Shown: piece after piece, positions 42,424-50,894 of the stretch | Layout: each line of letters starts with the position of its first letter | How positions within the stretch are numbered: position 1 is the first letter of the stretch | Made by a program: the position numbers and the translations under genes | Notes under the pieces: generated by a model | The model's database searches: none | Seen by the model: the letters and a program-made list of their open reading frames with translations, nothing else | What the model was told of the DNA's origin: nothing | Origin: Xanthomonas sacchari | GTDB lineage: Bacteria > Pseudomonadota > Gammaproteobacteria > Xanthomonadales > Xanthomonadaceae | DNA length: 64,000 nt | Direction of reading: 5' to 3' | Assembly: GCF_040529065.1 (NCBI RefSeq) | Contig: NZ_CP132343.1 | Coordinates: 62,001 to 126,000, forward strand

Positions 42424-42984
42424 GTCTCCCTCGTAAGCTTCAGATGCTTCTTCGAGCGCCTGTTTCACCATGGCTACCAGCTCGCTCTGGCGCCCCTTGG
42501 CAGCCGCGAGATCGGGCTCCGCGCGCGAAGTTATTCGGCTCCGCTTGTTCATGGCTGTGTGCAGCAACGCCAAAATTGCGACAGCTGAAGAGATGAAGTG
42601 CTTACGTGGAGGATCGCCGGCATTACGGAATGTAAGTGACAACTCCCGACAGCGGTTCGAGATGGACTGATCTTCGAATGTGAGAGGGCGATGTACGTGA
42701 CCGAAATCATTTCGGATCTTTCGGATTAAGTGCAGATCGTGGCGCGCATTTGCGCTGATAAGCCCTAGGAGATATGAGGCGTCGATTCGAGACGAAAACG
42801 TTCCCAAAGGTCTAGCCTGCCCAAAAACCTCGTCAGCCACACTCCTGTCGTCTACAACATATGACCGAAGTAGGTCGCCGAGCTCGGAGTCTAGAAATGA
42901 TGCGGCCATTAGCGCGCACCCGCGATCGGTCTCGGGACTTAGCGATGAGCGAAATTCCATCACGTCGTTAAAGCGGTCGATCAC
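42418..42984 (-). CDS. MtlR-family protein in an integron cassette
   Basis: 188 residues from a GTG at 42984 with AAGGAGAG upstream. It matches the MtlR (mannitol operon repressor) fold family: TDRGCALMAASFLDSELGDLLRSYV, then GTFSSRIDASYLLGLISANARHDLHLIRKIRNDFGHVHRPLTF. The IRNDFGH segment is the family's most conserved. There is no DNA-binding domain, and no mannitol genes are near; free-standing members are common in accessory DNA with unknown roles. It is the first recognisable cassette of the array in transcription order. Confidence 0.8.
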   Translation of the reverse strand: MIDRFNDVMEFRSSLSPETDRGCALMAASFLDSELGDLLRSYVVDDRSVADEVFGQARPLGTFSSRIDASYLLGLISANARHDLHLIRKIRNDFGHVHRPLTFEDQSISNRCRELSLTFRNAGDPPRKHFISSAVAILALLHTAMNKRSRITSRAEPDLAAAKGRQSELVAMVKQALEEASEAYEGDA

Positions 42985-43267
42985 AGTCTCTCCTTAGACG
43001 CTTGACTATTGGACCGCCTAGACGCGGAGTAACGCAATACTCTGTGAGTCGTTGAACACCATCAATCCGGCCGAACATCCGTGGTTCTTGACTCTGCCAG
43101 CGTTGTGCCAACTTCACCGCAGGACGTTCTGCTGCGTTTTTTGCGGGTGTAACGAGAACCTGGGGGCAGAGTAGGTTTTTTAGCTACCCCATTTATAGAA
43201 GCGCAGGCTGAACCTAGTTGCTATATCAACTGCTCTTGGCGCCTTTTATTTCAAAAATTTATAGAAA

Positions 43268-43477
43268 CTAAGACTTGTGCCGACGATATTGATTTTTGGT
43301 GCTCGGGCTACGGTAACTACCGCCCTTATGAGAAGAACCGTGGCCCGACGTGTAGTGGCCGCCATGACTAGTGGTGTGATGTGCGCCAGCCGCGCGGATT
43401 CGCGCGTCGGCGGATGCGGCAACCAGGCACACGACGAAGCCGGCCAGCGCATTGATGATCGAAACTCTGGTGAACAT
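43268..43477 (-). CDS. small secreted His/Ser/Gly-rich protein
   Basis: 69 residues, GGGGGA before the ATG. Signal peptide NALAGFVVCLVAASADA, then RIRAAGAHHTTSHGGHYTSGHGSSHKGGSYRS and a basic tail. The many His in a Gly/Ser background could bind metal, but the low complexity allows no firm claim. It lies just beyond the cassette array and carries no attC. Confidence 0.55.
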   Translation of the reverse strand: MFTRVSIINALAGFVVCLVAASADARIRAAGAHHTTSHGGHYTSGHGSSHKGGSYRSPSTKNQYRRHKS

Positions 43478-43724
43478 CGATTCCCCCTGAGAAATGTCGA
43501 GTTATAGCTTTCATGACGCGTACTCATGTGTGCGCCGCACACCGCAAGCACGCGCAACCATTCAATAAGGCCCGATGGGAGTCCCCCTCCCAGACAGGCG
43601 ATTCTGTTGTAGCACGGCGCAATGCGGCGCGTGGAGACAAATGTAAATTCTGTCCCGAAGTCGCTTCCTTGCGACGACGCTTCCCGTTATCGCAGGGAGT
43701 GCTGCTCGCGTATGCTCTGCTGGA

Positions 43725-46700
43725 TCAGGGCAACTCCATAGCGTTATTGCGCTGCGTCACCTCGTCCACCTCGCTCTCGGTGACTACCCGCAACCGGCCA
43801 CCGTTGGTACTTGCGCCTGCCGGCACCGCCAGCCGAACGTTCGCGATCCTCGGCTCCAAATCCCGCGGCGCCTCCAACGCAGGAAACCCCGCCCGCGCCA
43901 ATTCCCGACCACGCGCGTCTTCCAGCACCACAAACCCCGCCGGCGCATCCACATGCCCCAGGCTATGCACGGTGACTTCGATGGCATCGCCCGTCACCCG
44001 CACATCCCCCCGCCCGATCCCCAAGTCCGGCCGTAGCTCGACCGGCACCGCAGCCGGCGCGACCAGCTCGAACTCCATCACCACCGTCTTGCCGGCCGGG
44101 AATTCCACGTCCACCGCGCCGCTCTTCTCGAACGCGAACTCGCGCGTGGCCGCCTTGCCGTCGATCTTCCCATCGCCATCGCGATCCACGCCCGCGCGCA
44201 TCCGCCACTGTCCGGCGGCGACATTCCACCCGGTCATCTGCGCCCGCTGCGTCTTGCCGCTGGTGTTGTAGCCGATGACGGTGAAGCGATCCTGCCGGGG
44301 CTTGGGCAGCAGCAGCGCCACCTGCACCGCGCCTTCGGGGTCGGCGAAGCGCCAGCTGACGGTGTGGCCGGGGTAGGTCTGGTTGCGCTTGAGGGCGACG
44401 CCGCCGAGGCGGGCGCGCTGCAGGTTCACGGTGGGCGATTCGACGCGGTCGCTCCACCAGTGGCCTTCGGTGTTCATGTAGAAGGTCTGCAGCTTGTCGC
44501 GGGTCTCGGCGCGGTACAGGGTTTCCAGCCAGCGCGGGTCGCCGCTCTGTTCCCAGGCGACGTGGTGGGCGAAGTCCGGGGCGTCTTCGGCCTCGGCGTC
44601 GGCCGCCGCCTTGGCCAGGCTGGCGCCCCAGCTGTCGCGCTTGCCGAGCACGTCGAGGAAGTTCTCGTTGAGCAGGGACAGGCCGCCGGGGCCGGCCTTG
44701 GCGACGCGGTAGTCGATGGGCTGGAGGTAGCGCGCATCGCCGGTCCAGCGGTACGCGGCCCAGAAGGTATGCAGGGTGTCGGGGCCGCCGCTGCCGTCGA
44801 ATAGGCTGCCGCCGCGTGTCTTGCCGGTGGCCCAGTTGATCTCGTTGGGCAGCGTCCATTGGCCCTTGGCGTCGGTGTAGGCATGGGCCAGGTAGCCGTC
44901 GGCCAGGCCGGTGACGATGCGGCGGCTGTTGGGATCGGCGTTGTAGCCGCCCAGCAGCAGCGCCGGGTGCAGGATCGGGAACGAGTAGGGTTTTTGCCAC
45001 TGCCAGTTCGGCTCGCGGTAGACCTTGCGCCCGCCGAACCAGTTGCTGGCGAACAGCAGGTGGCCCTGCGGGTTGACCTGGATGATGTTGTCGAACGCCT
45101 TCACCGTGCGCATCAGCCGCTCCACCGTCAGCGGGTCGCCCCAGTTGAGGTAGAGCATTTCGCTGTTGATGTTGATGCCGTCCTCGTAGGAATGCAGTTC
45201 GTCGGTCTCGATGGTGGAGAGGCCGTCGGTGAACATGCCGTTGCGGTAGTTGGCGTCGGACAGGGCGGTGAGCGAGGCATTGAGTTTGTCCGGGTCCACG
45301 CCCATCAGGGCGACGCCGGGCCATTGCTGGGTAAGGTCGGAATCGTCGGAGATGCCGCCGCCGAAATCGCCGTAGTCGACCTGTCGCTCGTCGATCCACC
45401 AGTTGATGTAGCGGCGCGTGGCCTTGAGGTCTTCCAGCTGCCAGAACGCCCAGCCCGGCACGCCCTTGGGCGGCTGCGGCAATTGCACCGGCAGCGGGCC
45501 CTGGTTGCCGTAGCTGATGTCGGCCCAGTACTGGCGGCCCAGCGCGTTGTCCGGGTCCACCCGCAGCAGGTCGTGGATGTCGGCATCCAGGCGCGCGTAC
45601 AGGCGCTGGCGCTTGGAGGTGGTGTGTTCCTCGACCAGGAAGCCCCAGTTGTCCTTGACCTGGTTGAAGCGGTCGGCGATGTGCTCGACCTTGGCCTGCT
45701 CGCGCGGCTTGAACAGCAGGCGGATCTGCGCGCCGTCCAGCGCGCGCGCGTCGAAGCCGGGGGCGGCCGAGGCGATGCTGAGCATCAGGCTGTCGTCGGT
45801 CAGGATGCGGTCGCGCAGATCCAGCCACAGCGTGCGCGCCTGCCCGGGCGCGACCGAGACCGACACGTCGAGCATGTCGCGGCCGGGCCAGATCGGATCC
45901 TTGACGCGGATGTTGAGCGGAATCAGGCCGTTGTGCGTGGCCGGCAGCCGCAGCGCCGGCAGGTCGATGGCAATGCCGTCCAGGCCGTCGTGCATGTTCT
46001 CCCAGCCGTAGGACCAGCTGCGCATCAGCGACTGCGCGGCCGGTGCGTCGCCGAGGTTGGAGGGGATGAGCACATGCACGATGGGCAGCGGCGGCACCGC
46101 GGTCTTGTCGTCGGCACGCTTGCGCGAGGGCGCCTTGGTCGGCAGCGCGACCACGGTGCTGCGTTCGTCCGGCGGGTAGCGCCCGGCGATGTAGGCGCGC
46201 AGCGCGGCGAGGTTGGCGTAGTCCGGGGCGATGTCGCTGCGCACGGTGTAGCGCAGCGTGGCGCTCGGGTTGGCCGGCTCGGCGCCGGCGCCGACGTCGT
46301 AGGCCCAGATTTCCTGGATCGGGGTTTCCTGGGCGACGTTGCTGAAACGCAGGTGGCCGCCGCGGCGGCGTTCGAACTGGTCGACGCTGCGCACGGTGCC
46401 CTGGGCGCGCGCGAACAGCGGCGCAGGCGTGGCGCCAACGGCGGCATAGGTGGCCTGGCCGTAGGCGGCGCCACGCAGTTCGATGCGGTTGAACGGTTCG
46501 TCGGGCAGGGCCAGGTCCAGCGCCTTGCCGCCTTCGACGTAGACGTTCCAGTCGGGCAACTGGAAGTAGTCGTTGCGGCCGGGCAGGCGCGAGCGGTTGT
46601 ACACGCCGGGCCAGGTGGTCTCGGCGATGCCGTCGGTCGCCTTCCACATCCATTCCTTGAGGTCCTTGGCGTCGGCGAACTCGACCTTGCGGATGCGCGT

Positions 46701-47564
46701 GGACGGGGCATCCAGCGCAGGCGGAGCGCGGCCGTGGTCCCAGCCGAAGCGGTGCAACCAGGCGTTGCGCGCGGCGCTCTCCGGCACGGCCTCGGCGCTG
46801 CGCGGCTCCTGCTGCCTGGCCAATGCGGCGACGCCGGCGGCATCGAGCATGCGGTCGTAGACGCGGATCTCGTCGACGTCGCTGCCGCGCAGGAAGTTGT
46901 AGCGGCTCTGCACTTGGTGCGGCGCCAGCACGCGCGCGGCCAGGCCGAGCTGGTCGAGCGCGGCGTCGAAGTCGAGCGAGCCGCCATCGGCGCAGGCCTG
47001 GGTGCAGTCCACGCGCGCGGCTTCCTTGCCGTCCACGTACAGGCGCACGCCGCGGGTCTCATCCCAGGCGAAGGCCAAGTGGGTCCAGGCGCTGGGTGCG
47101 GGGACCTTGCCGAGCTTGAAGGAGACGCGGGTGCGCGCCAGGTTGGCGTCGGTGACGAAGGCATCGAAGCCGTGGCCGTTCCAGTCGATGCGCAGCCAGG
47201 CCATGTCCCAGCTGGTGTGGTCGGCGTAGCCGACGCGGAAGATCACGAACGGGGCTTCGCCCACCGGGTAGCGCGAGCGCCAGAAGAACGACAACGTGCC
47301 GCGCTGGGTGTAGAGGTTGCCGGGGGCGTTCCAGGACAGCACGCCGTCGTCGGCCCATTCGATGGCTTGGCCGGAGACGCCGGTGGGCACCAGGGCGATC
47401 TTGTCGCGGAAGTTGGGTGTCGGGTCACCTTGGGCGACATCGGCGTCCAGGCCGTGGTCGGCGGAGACGCGGAACAGGAGTTCGGGAGTAGCGGCTGTGG
47501 CGATGGTGGGACAGACGAGTCCGCACAGCAGGGCGAGACTGTGGAGCATGCTGCGCAGGCGCAT
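43725..47564 (-). CDS. large exported LamG-domain protein, probable polysaccharide-active
   Basis: 1279 residues from ATG 47564; the frame continues upstream only through a REP palindrome. Signal peptide MLHSLALLCGLVCPTIATAA. Residues ~25-250 form a LamG/concanavalin-like lectin domain (GTLSFFWRSRYP; WTHLAFAWDETRGVRLYVDGKEAARVDC; VDEIRVYDRMLDAAGVAAL). The central part has carbohydrate-binding-like modules, then a long helical region resembling an alpha/alpha barrel (GWAFWQLEDLKATRRYINWWIDERQVDYGDFGGGISDDSD; LHSYEDGININSEMLYLNWGDP; HTFWAAYRWTGDARYLQPIDY). The end is beta-rich (GAVDVEFPAGKTVVMEFEL). It precedes no gene on its strand but lies 256 bp downstream of a carbohydrate TonB receptor. 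I cannot name a GH or PL family. Confidence 0.75.
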   Translation of the reverse strand: MRLRSMLHSLALLCGLVCPTIATAATPELLFRVSADHGLDADVAQGDPTPNFRDKIALVPTGVSGQAIEWADDGVLSWNAPGNLYTQRGTLSFFWRSRYPVGEAPFVIFRVGYADHTSWDMAWLRIDWNGHGFDAFVTDANLARTRVSFKLGKVPAPSAWTHLAFAWDETRGVRLYVDGKEAARVDCTQACADGGSLDFDAALDQLGLAARVLAPHQVQSRYNFLRGSDVDEIRVYDRMLDAAGVAALARQQEPRSAEAVPESAARNAWLHRFGWDHGRAPPALDAPSTRIRKVEFADAKDLKEWMWKATDGIAETTWPGVYNRSRLPGRNDYFQLPDWNVYVEGGKALDLALPDEPFNRIELRGAAYGQATYAAVGATPAPLFARAQGTVRSVDQFERRRGGHLRFSNVAQETPIQEIWAYDVGAGAEPANPSATLRYTVRSDIAPDYANLAALRAYIAGRYPPDERSTVVALPTKAPSRKRADDKTAVPPLPIVHVLIPSNLGDAPAAQSLMRSWSYGWENMHDGLDGIAIDLPALRLPATHNGLIPLNIRVKDPIWPGRDMLDVSVSVAPGQARTLWLDLRDRILTDDSLMLSIASAAPGFDARALDGAQIRLLFKPREQAKVEHIADRFNQVKDNWGFLVEEHTTSKRQRLYARLDADIHDLLRVDPDNALGRQYWADISYGNQGPLPVQLPQPPKGVPGWAFWQLEDLKATRRYINWWIDERQVDYGDFGGGISDDSDLTQQWPGVALMGVDPDKLNASLTALSDANYRNGMFTDGLSTIETDELHSYEDGININSEMLYLNWGDPLTVERLMRTVKAFDNIIQVNPQGHLLFASNWFGGRKVYREPNWQWQKPYSFPILHPALLLGGYNADPNSRRIVTGLADGYLAHAYTDAKGQWTLPNEINWATGKTRGGSLFDGSGGPDTLHTFWAAYRWTGDARYLQPIDYRVAKAGPGGLSLLNENFLDVLGKRDSWGASLAKAAADAEAEDAPDFAHHVAWEQSGDPRWLETLYRAETRDKLQTFYMNTEGHWWSDRVESPTVNLQRARLGGVALKRNQTYPGHTVSWRFADPEGAVQVALLLPKPRQDRFTVIGYNTSGKTQRAQMTGWNVAAGQWRMRAGVDRDGDGKIDGKAATREFAFEKSGAVDVEFPAGKTVVMEFELVAPAAVPVELRPDLGIGRGDVRVTGDAIEVTVHSLGHVDAPAGFVVLEDARGRELARAGFPALEAPRDLEPRIANVRLAVPAGASTNGGRLRVVTESEVDEVTQRNNAMELP

Positions 47565-47592
47565 GGGCAGTGCCGTGGAAGACCGAGGCCGG

Positions 47593-47663
47593 CTGTCGCG
47601 GCTGAAGCCGCTCCTACGAGGAGCAGGTGCGCGCGTAGGAGCGGCATCAGCCGCGACGATGTG
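47593..47663. repeat. REP-like palindrome
   Basis: Arms CGCGGCTGAAGCCGCTCCTAC and GTAGGAGCGGCATCAGCCGC in back-to-back order around GAGGAGCAGGTGCGCGC. It sits just upstream of the LamG gene start and is read in frame with it, which creates a false N-terminal extension. Confidence 0.8.
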
Positions 47664-47820
47664 GTCGGCGACGGCGCCACTGCGAATTGCCTGTTTCATC
47701 TCGCTCCTTTGCGATCGGCGCGCACCATTCCGGTACGCGTCGATCTCCCTCCCCGACCCGCGAGTATGCGGGCAGCGGGGCGTTGCCGATGCCGCAGCGC
47801 GGCACCGGCGCACGCAGACA

Positions 47821-50598
47821 TCAGAACTTGTAACGCACCCCGATCGCGTACTGGCGGCCGGTCTCGCTGTAGGTCAGCGGCAGCTGCGCGCCGCCCGCGC
47901 TGGTCTGCACCCACTCGTAGTACGGCACGTTGGTCAGGTTCGACCCTTCCAGGCTGATGTCGATCTTCTCGTCGATCTTGTAGGTCAGCTTGGCGTCGAC
48001 GACATTGGTGCCGCGCATGCCGTGCATGTCGAAGCCGGTTTCCGTGGCCGGCACCTGGGTCAGGTAGCCGTCGCGGTGGGTCAGCGACACGCGGCCGCTG
48101 AAGCGTTCGCCTTCGTAGAACAGCGTGGCGTTGTACGAGTTCTTCGACAGGCCGGTGAGGTCGGTGTTGAACGACAGCGCGCCGGTGCCGGTGACGTACT
48201 GGATCTTCGACTGCACGTAGGTGTAGTTGAGCTGGGTGCCGAAGTTGGCCCACTTGCCGGGCAGGAAGCTGAAGGGCTGGATGTAGTTGAACTCGGCGCC
48301 CTTCAGCTTGCCGCCCGGGGTGTTGAGCGGCACGCTGAAGACGAAGTCGTCGCTGGCCGCCGCGCCGGTGCCGTCGAGCAGGCTGACCGGCAGGCCGCTG
48401 CTGGAGTACGGGGCGATGGTGCGCGCGGTCTGCACGAAGCTGTCGATATCTTTGTAGAACAGCGCCAGGCCCAGCATCGCGCCTTCCTGCAGGTACCACT
48501 CGAAGCCGAGGTCGGCAGTCTTGGCGCGGATCGGATCCAGGTTCGGATTGCCGCCGCTCACCGTGCGCGCACCGCCGGCGACGGCGACGGTCACGCCCGG
48601 GGTCAGGCTGCCCAGCCCCGGACGCGTCATCACCTTGGCGGCGCCGAAGCGGATCAGGAAGTCCGGGGTGATCTCGGCGACCAGGTTCAACGACGGCAGG
48701 GTGTCGTGGTAGTCGCGCTCGACCGTGGTGTTGATCAGGTTGGTGCCGACCAGGGCATAGCCGGTGGAGGACTGGTTGGTCTTCACGTAGCGCACGCCGA
48801 CGTTGCCGGAGAACGGGATCGCGCCGATGTCGAAGGCGAAGTCGCCCATCAACCAGGCGCCGCGGTCCTTCTCTTCCACGCTGCGGGTGTTGACCGCGCG
48901 CTCGGTCAGCGTCCAGGTGCCGGTGCCGCTGTAGATGCCCAGCGCATCGGCGATGCCGTTGAGGTCGGGCACCGCCCAGTTCGACGGCGTGCCCTCGATG
49001 CCCTTGAGCCCGGCCAGCGTCACCAGGTCGACCGGCACGATGCGGTTGCCGGTGGCGAAGGTCGGCACGCTGGTTTCGGAGGCGCGGCGGAACTCCTTGG
49101 TGTCGAAGCCGTAGTTCTTGGCCAGCACGCCGCCCTTGAGGGTGAAGTTCGGGCCCAGGTTCCACTCGAAGTTCAACGAGCCGGTGTCGAAGCTGTTGTT
49201 GGCCGACTGCGGACGCATGCGCACTTCGGCCAGGGTCCAGCCGTTGGCGGCGGTCGGGTCGATGCCGTAGTTGAACACCGGCGAGGTGTAGCTGTTGCGG
49301 TAGTCGTAGCTGTACCCGGCGACGTTGTTCTTGTCCATGATGATCGTGGTCTGGATCGGGTTCCGGTGCTTGGAACTGGAGCTGCCGATCTCGCCGGTGA
49401 TCTTGAAGGTGTCGCTGAAGCGGTGCTCGCCGTTGAGGGTGAGCTGCTTGAAGACCGTGTTCCACTCGTCGTGGCGGTTCTCCGAGCGGATGTCGACGTT
49501 GTCGAAGCGGCCGTACAGCAGCGCGCCGGAAGCCGGGTCGACGTAGCCGTCGCGCACGATCATGTCCGGCTTGCCGTTCTGCGAGCGGCCGCGGCTGAAG
49601 CTGATCGCCTCGATGTAGTGCTCGTCGCGCTTGGCATCGATCTTGGAGTACAGGCCGTCCAGCGAAAACTCGGTGCTGTCGTTGGGCTTCCACTGCAGCG
49701 ACCCGGTCACGCCCAGGCGGTTCTGCTCGTGCTCCATCTGCGTGTAGCGCGGGATGCGCGGGCTGAACACGTTGGCGCTGTTGGCCGCGGCGAACGGCGA
49801 GGCGGCGCTGTAGCCGTTGTTGCTGGGGCCGTTGGCCCAGCGCGTGGTGCCGCTGCCTTCCTCGAGCACCTGGCGCTCGGAATAGGCCACCGACATCAGC
49901 GCGCCGAAGGTGCCGTCGGCCCAGGTGTTGGCGACCAGCGCGGCGATGCGCGGATCGGCCTTCTGCGACATGCCGTTGTAGGTGGCCTGGCCGTTGGCGG
50001 CGAAGGTGAAGCCGTCGTAGTCGAATGGCCGCGCGGTGCGCAGGTCGACCGTGGCGCCCAGCGAGCCCTCCTCGACGTCGGCCGAGGCGGTCTTGCGCAC
50101 CACCATCTGGGTGAACAGGTCCGAGGCGAACACGTTGAAGTCGAAGCCGCGGCCGCGGTTGGTGCCGCCGCTCTGGTCGCTGGCGCCGACCGTGGTCAGC
50201 GCTTCCATGCCGTTGATGCGCACGCGGGTGAAGTCGGGGCCGAGGCCGCGCACGGAGATGTTGCGGCCTTCGCCGGCGTCGCGGGTGATGACCACGCCGG
50301 GGATGCGCTGCAGCGATTCGGCCAGGTTGGTGTCGGGGAACTTGCCCACGTCCTCGGCGACGATGGCGTCGACCATGCCCTTTTCGGCGCGCTTGATGTC
50401 CAGCGCCTTCTCCACGCTGGCGCGGTAGCCGGTGACGACGACGGTGTCGAGCTCGGTGGTGGCATCGGCCGAGGCCGTGGCGGGCGGCGCGGACGCCGGC
50501 GCCTCCTGCGCCTGCACGGCTCCGGCCTGCAGGGCCAGGCCGATCGACAGCGCGAGCAAGGTAACCGGTGTCTTCCGGCGTTCGGTACGTGATTGCAT
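47821..50598 (-). CDS. TonB-dependent receptor, Xanthomonas/Caulobacter carbohydrate type
   Basis: 925 residues from ATG 50598 (GGGGAGGAC upstream). Signal peptide VTLLALSIGLALQAGAVQAQ. TonB box region LDTVVVTGYRASVEKALDIKRAEKGMVDAI, then IVAEDVGKFPDTNLAESLQRIPGVVITRDAGEGRNISVRGLGPDFTRVRINGMEA, which is the hallmark of the TonB-Xanth-Caul subfamily involved in glycan uptake. The barrel ends in the aromatic IGVRYKF. It is divergent from the sugar kinase, with a 17-bp repeat in front of each gene, and lies upstream of the LamG protein gene. A plant oligosaccharide is the likely ligand. Confidence 0.9.
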   Translation of the reverse strand: MQSRTERRKTPVTLLALSIGLALQAGAVQAQEAPASAPPATASADATTELDTVVVTGYRASVEKALDIKRAEKGMVDAIVAEDVGKFPDTNLAESLQRIPGVVITRDAGEGRNISVRGLGPDFTRVRINGMEALTTVGASDQSGGTNRGRGFDFNVFASDLFTQMVVRKTASADVEEGSLGATVDLRTARPFDYDGFTFAANGQATYNGMSQKADPRIAALVANTWADGTFGALMSVAYSERQVLEEGSGTTRWANGPSNNGYSAASPFAAANSANVFSPRIPRYTQMEHEQNRLGVTGSLQWKPNDSTEFSLDGLYSKIDAKRDEHYIEAISFSRGRSQNGKPDMIVRDGYVDPASGALLYGRFDNVDIRSENRHDEWNTVFKQLTLNGEHRFSDTFKITGEIGSSSSKHRNPIQTTIIMDKNNVAGYSYDYRNSYTSPVFNYGIDPTAANGWTLAEVRMRPQSANNSFDTGSLNFEWNLGPNFTLKGGVLAKNYGFDTKEFRRASETSVPTFATGNRIVPVDLVTLAGLKGIEGTPSNWAVPDLNGIADALGIYSGTGTWTLTERAVNTRSVEEKDRGAWLMGDFAFDIGAIPFSGNVGVRYVKTNQSSTGYALVGTNLINTTVERDYHDTLPSLNLVAEITPDFLIRFGAAKVMTRPGLGSLTPGVTVAVAGGARTVSGGNPNLDPIRAKTADLGFEWYLQEGAMLGLALFYKDIDSFVQTARTIAPYSSSGLPVSLLDGTGAAASDDFVFSVPLNTPGGKLKGAEFNYIQPFSFLPGKWANFGTQLNYTYVQSKIQYVTGTGALSFNTDLTGLSKNSYNATLFYEGERFSGRVSLTHRDGYLTQVPATETGFDMHGMRGTNVVDAKLTYKIDEKIDISLEGSNLTNVPYYEWVQTSAGGAQLPLTYSETGRQYAIGVRYKF

Positions 50599-50651
50599 GT
50601 CCTCCCCTCCCAAGGGTTCCATGACGGCGTTGAACTACGGGCGTTGTCGCG

Positions 50652-50668
50652 AATGACACCGCTAGTCA
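50652..50668. promoter_or_regulatory. operator-like repeat, receptor side
   Basis: AATGACACCGCTAGTCA, 54 bp upstream of the receptor ATG. An identical 17-mer is at 50809-50825 in front of the divergent kinase. TGAC...GTCA ends make it an inverted repeat. Its first half (AATGACACCG) equals half of the kduI operator read on the other strand. Confidence 0.7.
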
Positions 50669-50808
50669 AAACCAACGTTAACAGTTGCGAAACATTGCGG
50701 CATCTTGCAGCGCAACAGAGTGCCCGGCGACCGCAGGGTCTTTTCAGTCAATGAGATAGCGCACGATCGCGACGCGGGCCAGTGCCGAACCGCGTGCTGC
50801 CGCACGAA

Positions 50809-50825
50809 AATGACACCGCTAGTCA
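50809..50825. promoter_or_regulatory. operator-like repeat, kinase side
   Basis: Identical to 50652-50668 and in the same orientation, 70 bp upstream of the kinase ATG and 140 bp from the first copy. Two identical copies in one divergent promoter region point to joint control, perhaps with looping. Confidence 0.7.
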
Positions 50826-50894
50826 GTTTTTCTGGCCGAGGTGCGCGTTTCGCGGCATGCTTGGCGTCCCTTCGGCCGCCCGGACCCGCCCGCC

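Larger units (their letters stand above)
29546..42984 (-). mobile_element. integron cassette array without integrase (CALIN)
   Basis: Leftward single-gene units with attC sites between them. The part 34.8-43.0 kb is well supported: five clear and several degenerate attC sites, all in one orientation, with stops in R'' and starts within ~20 bp of R' in most cases. The part 29.5-34.8 kb has the same gene style (small leftward genes, lower GC) but only doubtful attC sites, so the lower boundary is approximate. No integrase gene or remnant was found on either side, which is the definition of a CALIN. The RloC-like gene is a later insertion. Confidence 0.75.

Noticed and set aside
42985-43724. Search for an integrase gene or attI beside the first cassette
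   Set aside because: No tyrosine-recombinase motif in any frame; a CCGC/GCGG hairpin at ~43015 has no convincing integron cores.
44859-47957. 1032-residue open frame on the plus strand
   Set aside because: Antisense to the LamG-protein gene; Val/Gly/Ala/Gln-rich translation without domains, typical of a shadow frame in high-GC DNA.
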